From CBDDGJ01 sp965227805 (GTDB taxonomy: Bacteria; Pseudomonadota; Alphaproteobacteria; RS24): DNA of 64,000 nucleotides. Both the position numbers and the translations under genes were made by a program. Below the pieces are notes generated by a model that searched no databases, was not told where the DNA came from, and saw nothing but the letters and a program-made list of their open reading frames with translations. Below, piece by piece: positions 61,600-64,000 of this stretch. Location of the stretch: positions 1,472,220 to 1,536,219 of the forward strand of contig CBDDGJ010000003.1 in the NCBI GenBank assembly GCA_965227805.1, read 5' to 3'. Position 1 is the stretch's first letter; the number at the start of each line of letters is the position of its first letter.

Positions 61600-62793
61600 C
61601 TACCAGTCGATTAGCGTATTTTTGGCTGGTTTTGTGTTCATTGCTTTGTCTATGCTATCGGCTACACGCTGTGCTGCCTCGTTTATGGCTGTATCGTTGA
61701 CATGTGCATAGCGTAATGTCATGCGGGGGTCTTTATGGCCGAGCAGCTTGGACACCACCATAAGGGGGACATTATGCAGTAAGGCCTGACTGGCATAGGT
61801 GTGGCGTAAGTCATGTAAGCGAACATCTTCTAGCCCTGCGGCCTTACGGATTTTGTGCCATATATAATCTATTGGATAAAGCGGCTGTAGTGGGTCACGC
61901 GGCTTAGGGAATATATAAGGGCTATTTTTATGGCGATTGTGCTTTTGTCTGGTGATAATATGCTTGACTGGCTGAGTAAGGATAATATCGCGCGCGCCTG
62001 TCTTGCTATCTTGTAAATGGATAAGCTGTTCATCTATATTTTCCCACTTCAAAAAGCATATCTCGCTTAGCCTGCACCCTGTGAGTAAAAGCAAGCGGAT
62101 AATATCAACCGCCGGTCTGTTTCTTGGAAAGTGCCTTTCTTCATATGCTAATACACGATAAAGCCTGCCTATTTCAGCTTTGGACAAAAAGCGGTTTATC
62201 GTCCTTTTAGGGTTATGCTTAATGCTAAGCGTGGGGTTTTCCTCAATAAGACCACGCTTCACCGCATGCGCCATAATTGCCCGTAATATATCCAGCGCCC
62301 GATTCGCCCCACCAGGTGAGGTTTGGCTATAGCTATCAAACCACTCTAATAGCTTACGCGGGGTAATCTCATCCAGGCGGTAACGCCCAAAATGGGGCAT
62401 GATTTGTGTTCTCAGATAGGTCGGCGCTCCATTGTCTCGGTTAAAGGCTTTGCGGTTCTGCTTATAGATAGACCCTATAGGCTCTTGCATAAAACTGGCT
62501 AAGGTGGGAACGCATAGGCTGGGAGGCTTTGCCCCCTGCGTGTTTAACGTTGCTATCAGCTTAAGGGTATTCTGACGGGCATCGTCAGCGCAAAGTAAAG
62601 CCGCATCGCCAATATGTTTCTTAACCTGCCTGCCCAAAAGCCTTTTTTGGAAGATATAAGACTTACGCCTTGATGGATAGACTTTAACCCCAAAGCCTGC
62701 AAGTTGGGTATCCCAGACAATATAACACGCTGACCTTACCTCTAGCTTGCTTACCGCATGAGCGGTAAGTTTTATTTTATGTGCTTTCTGCAT
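61600..62793 (-). CDS. Tyrosine recombinase / integrase (downstream of a tandem pair)
   Basis: A 397-residue phage/island-type integrase. An N-terminal DUF4102-like arm-binding region (about 1-90) is followed by a SAM-like core-binding domain (about 100-195) and the catalytic domain with R241 (TGCRLSEI), H327 and R330 (HDLRHTYAS), H353 (LGHKDPRMT) and nucleophile Y362. All key residues are present. It starts 3 bp after the stop of the second integrase, so both are co-transcribed. The 189 bp between it and the repeat-protein gene show no tRNA or clear att site. Confidence 0.93.
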   Translation of the reverse strand: MQKAHKIKLTAHAVSKLEVRSACYIVWDTQLAGFGVKVYPSRRKSYIFQKRLLGRQVKKHIGDAALLCADDARQNTLKLIATLNTQGAKPPSLCVPTLASFMQEPIGSIYKQNRKAFNRDNGAPTYLRTQIMPHFGRYRLDEITPRKLLEWFDSYSQTSPGGANRALDILRAIMAHAVKRGLIEENPTLSIKHNPKRTINRFLSKAEIGRLYRVLAYEERHFPRNRPAVDIIRLLLLTGCRLSEICFLKWENIDEQLIHLQDSKTGARDIILTQPVKHIITRQKHNRHKNSPYIFPKPRDPLQPLYPIDYIWHKIRKAAGLEDVRLHDLRHTYASQALLHNVPLMVVSKLLGHKDPRMTLRYAHVNDTAINEAAQRVADSIDKAMNTKPAKNTLIDW

Positions 62794-62796
62794 GGT

Positions 62797-63915
62797 TTAT
62801 ATACCTCTGGCCAGCTTCTGTGCCATTTCATGTGCTGCGTTGATTATCTGTTCCCCAGCGACATGGGCATATTTCAATGTGGTTTCGGGGTCTTTATGCC
62901 CAAGCAAGCGCCCCACCATAGGGATTGTCTCATTATGCCGTAAAGCAAGGCTTGCATAGCTATGGCGTAAATCATGCAAGCGGACATTATGTAATTGCGC
63001 GGCTTGTCGTATTTCGTTCCAGACTTTGGTAAGTTGTGGGGCTGTTATTGGCTTGCCCGCTTCACGTGCAAATATAAAGGCTGACATGCGTGCTTGTCGC
63101 TCAATAATCAGTCTTGCCTGACGCGATAGAAAAACTGTTTTTGCCCCCGTCTTGCTATCGGGTAGGTGTAGGTGTCCTTCTTGGTAATATGACCATTTTG
63201 CATGAATGATTTCATGCTTGCGACATCCCGTATAGGCAAGCAGTAAAATCAAATCCGTATGCATGGGGTAAGTCGCTGAAAAACCACTCAAGGCGGCTCC
63301 CAGGCGTTGCCATTCATTATCTGATAAAAACCGCTCTTGTTGCTTTTGTTTATAGCGCGGTATATTGCGGCATGGATTACTATTCAAAGGCCTAAAGCCA
63401 TAATATTCGGCTTGCTGCATCATTACAGCAAAAATGGACTTGCTATAATTAGCAACCCCAGGCTTATCAGCTAACCCGGCAAACCAGCGCACAACATCCT
63501 CACGGGTAATATCTGTAATCATCCAGCCTTTGAAATAAGGTAATATGTAACGCTGAATATTATAAGCATAAGACACAAAGGTGGATGGCTTAATGCGCGA
63601 CTTATAGCGCATCAAAAACACGTCCACAGCCTCCTCAAAACATATAGGCTTAATCACGCCCAGCCTTTCCGCTTGTTTATCGCTTAGGGTTTTTTGTGCC
63701 TTTATACGGGCATCATCCAGGCTTATCTCATAAGCATCCCCCAGCTTTTGCCAGATACGTTTTTTATCTATCGTGGCTTGCAGGCAATATACTTTTTTAC
63801 CTGTTGGATATACCCGAACAATCAGCCCGTTTTGCTGATTATCCCTGATAGAAAAAACTTTTTTCCTATGTGATAATTTATCAATTTTGCTTTGTGTGAG
63901 ATGGTGTTTCTTCAT
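62797..63915 (-). CDS. Tyrosine recombinase / integrase (upstream of a tandem pair)
   Basis: A 372-residue paralogue of the preceding recombinase with the same three-domain layout. Catalytic residues are R232 (TGCRKHEI), H314 and R317 (HDLRHSYAS), H340 (LGHKDPETT) and Y349. ATG 63915 is chosen because AGGAGA lies 7 bases upstream; a longer frame to 63972 lacks support. It is first in a two-gene unit. The element it belongs to may continue beyond the right edge. Confidence 0.93.
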   Translation of the reverse strand: MKKHHLTQSKIDKLSHRKKVFSIRDNQQNGLIVRVYPTGKKVYCLQATIDKKRIWQKLGDAYEISLDDARIKAQKTLSDKQAERLGVIKPICFEEAVDVFLMRYKSRIKPSTFVSYAYNIQRYILPYFKGWMITDITREDVVRWFAGLADKPGVANYSKSIFAVMMQQAEYYGFRPLNSNPCRNIPRYKQKQQERFLSDNEWQRLGAALSGFSATYPMHTDLILLLAYTGCRKHEIIHAKWSYYQEGHLHLPDSKTGAKTVFLSRQARLIIERQARMSAFIFAREAGKPITAPQLTKVWNEIRQAAQLHNVRLHDLRHSYASLALRHNETIPMVGRLLGHKDPETTLKYAHVAGEQIINAAHEMAQKLARGI

Positions 63916-64000
63916 ATTTGTCTCCTGTTTTGCGTTGCAAACGGAGTAACAAAAGAGAAATATTCCTCTCATCGCTTCAGCTTATGAAAATAAAACGACC

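Overview
The window comes from a moderately AT-rich alphaproteobacterium. The evidence is gene order and family content: era-recO-parC; dnaE, then rpsB-tsf-pyrH-frr-uppS-cdsA-dxr-rseP-bamA-skp-lpxD-lpxA-lpxI-lpxB followed by gltA; a yceD-plsX-fabH-ihfA-MerR block; ctaA of the COX15 type; a CBP3-type cytochrome bc1 chaperone; DUF2842; and a GAAC-N7-GAAC SOS box. It is a Gram-negative, lipid A-making, aerobically respiring cell (BamA, BamE, Skp, LpxADIB, haem A synthase). I cannot place it below class level.

Positions 1-38800 are dense core genome. From left to right they encode DNA repair and topology (era 3' end, recO, parC, a family 5 uracil-DNA glycosylase), folK, a TerB/DnaJ protein, rpiA, gor, gmk, dnaE, then the translation and envelope run from rpsB to lpxB. 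gltA, gltX, comEC and lexA follow, then trpC, a MerR regulator, ihfA, fabH, plsX, yceD, the bc1 chaperone, bamE, DUF2842 and ctaA. Two things stand out: fabZ is missing between lpxD and lpxA, and an unlisted 30-residue single-helix membrane protein at 8409-8501 sits behind a promoter with an alphaproteobacterial LexA box. That peptide looks like an SOS-induced division inhibitor of the SidA type.

Positions 38800-64000 are accessory DNA broken up by IS3-family elements: three near-identical 1203-bp copies (one truncated), one copy of a second IS3-family element, and an older fragment. Between them lie lldD, a metallo-hydrolase, gene remnants (an ImmA/IrrE-type HTH start, a GST N-terminal piece, a malyl-CoA-lyase-like start, a serine-recombinase tail, a phosphopantetheinyl-transferase start), a KAP P-loop NTPase split exactly at an A6G slippery heptamer, a Fic protein fused to a MerR-type HTH, a TetA-like efflux pump, a lipoprotein-like protein with 23 BspA-type 25-residue repeats, and two tandem tyrosine recombinases at the right edge.

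The most novel-looking locus is 47177-53139. It is a NitT/TauT-type ABC transporter operon (binding protein, ATPase, permease) with a 698-codon reading frame inserted in it. That frame contains two tandem copies of a binding-protein-like unit plus a C-terminal multi-pass membrane region, and a radical SAM enzyme with its own promoter follows. The genes probably act together on one small molecule or peptide, but the substrate cannot be read from the sequence.
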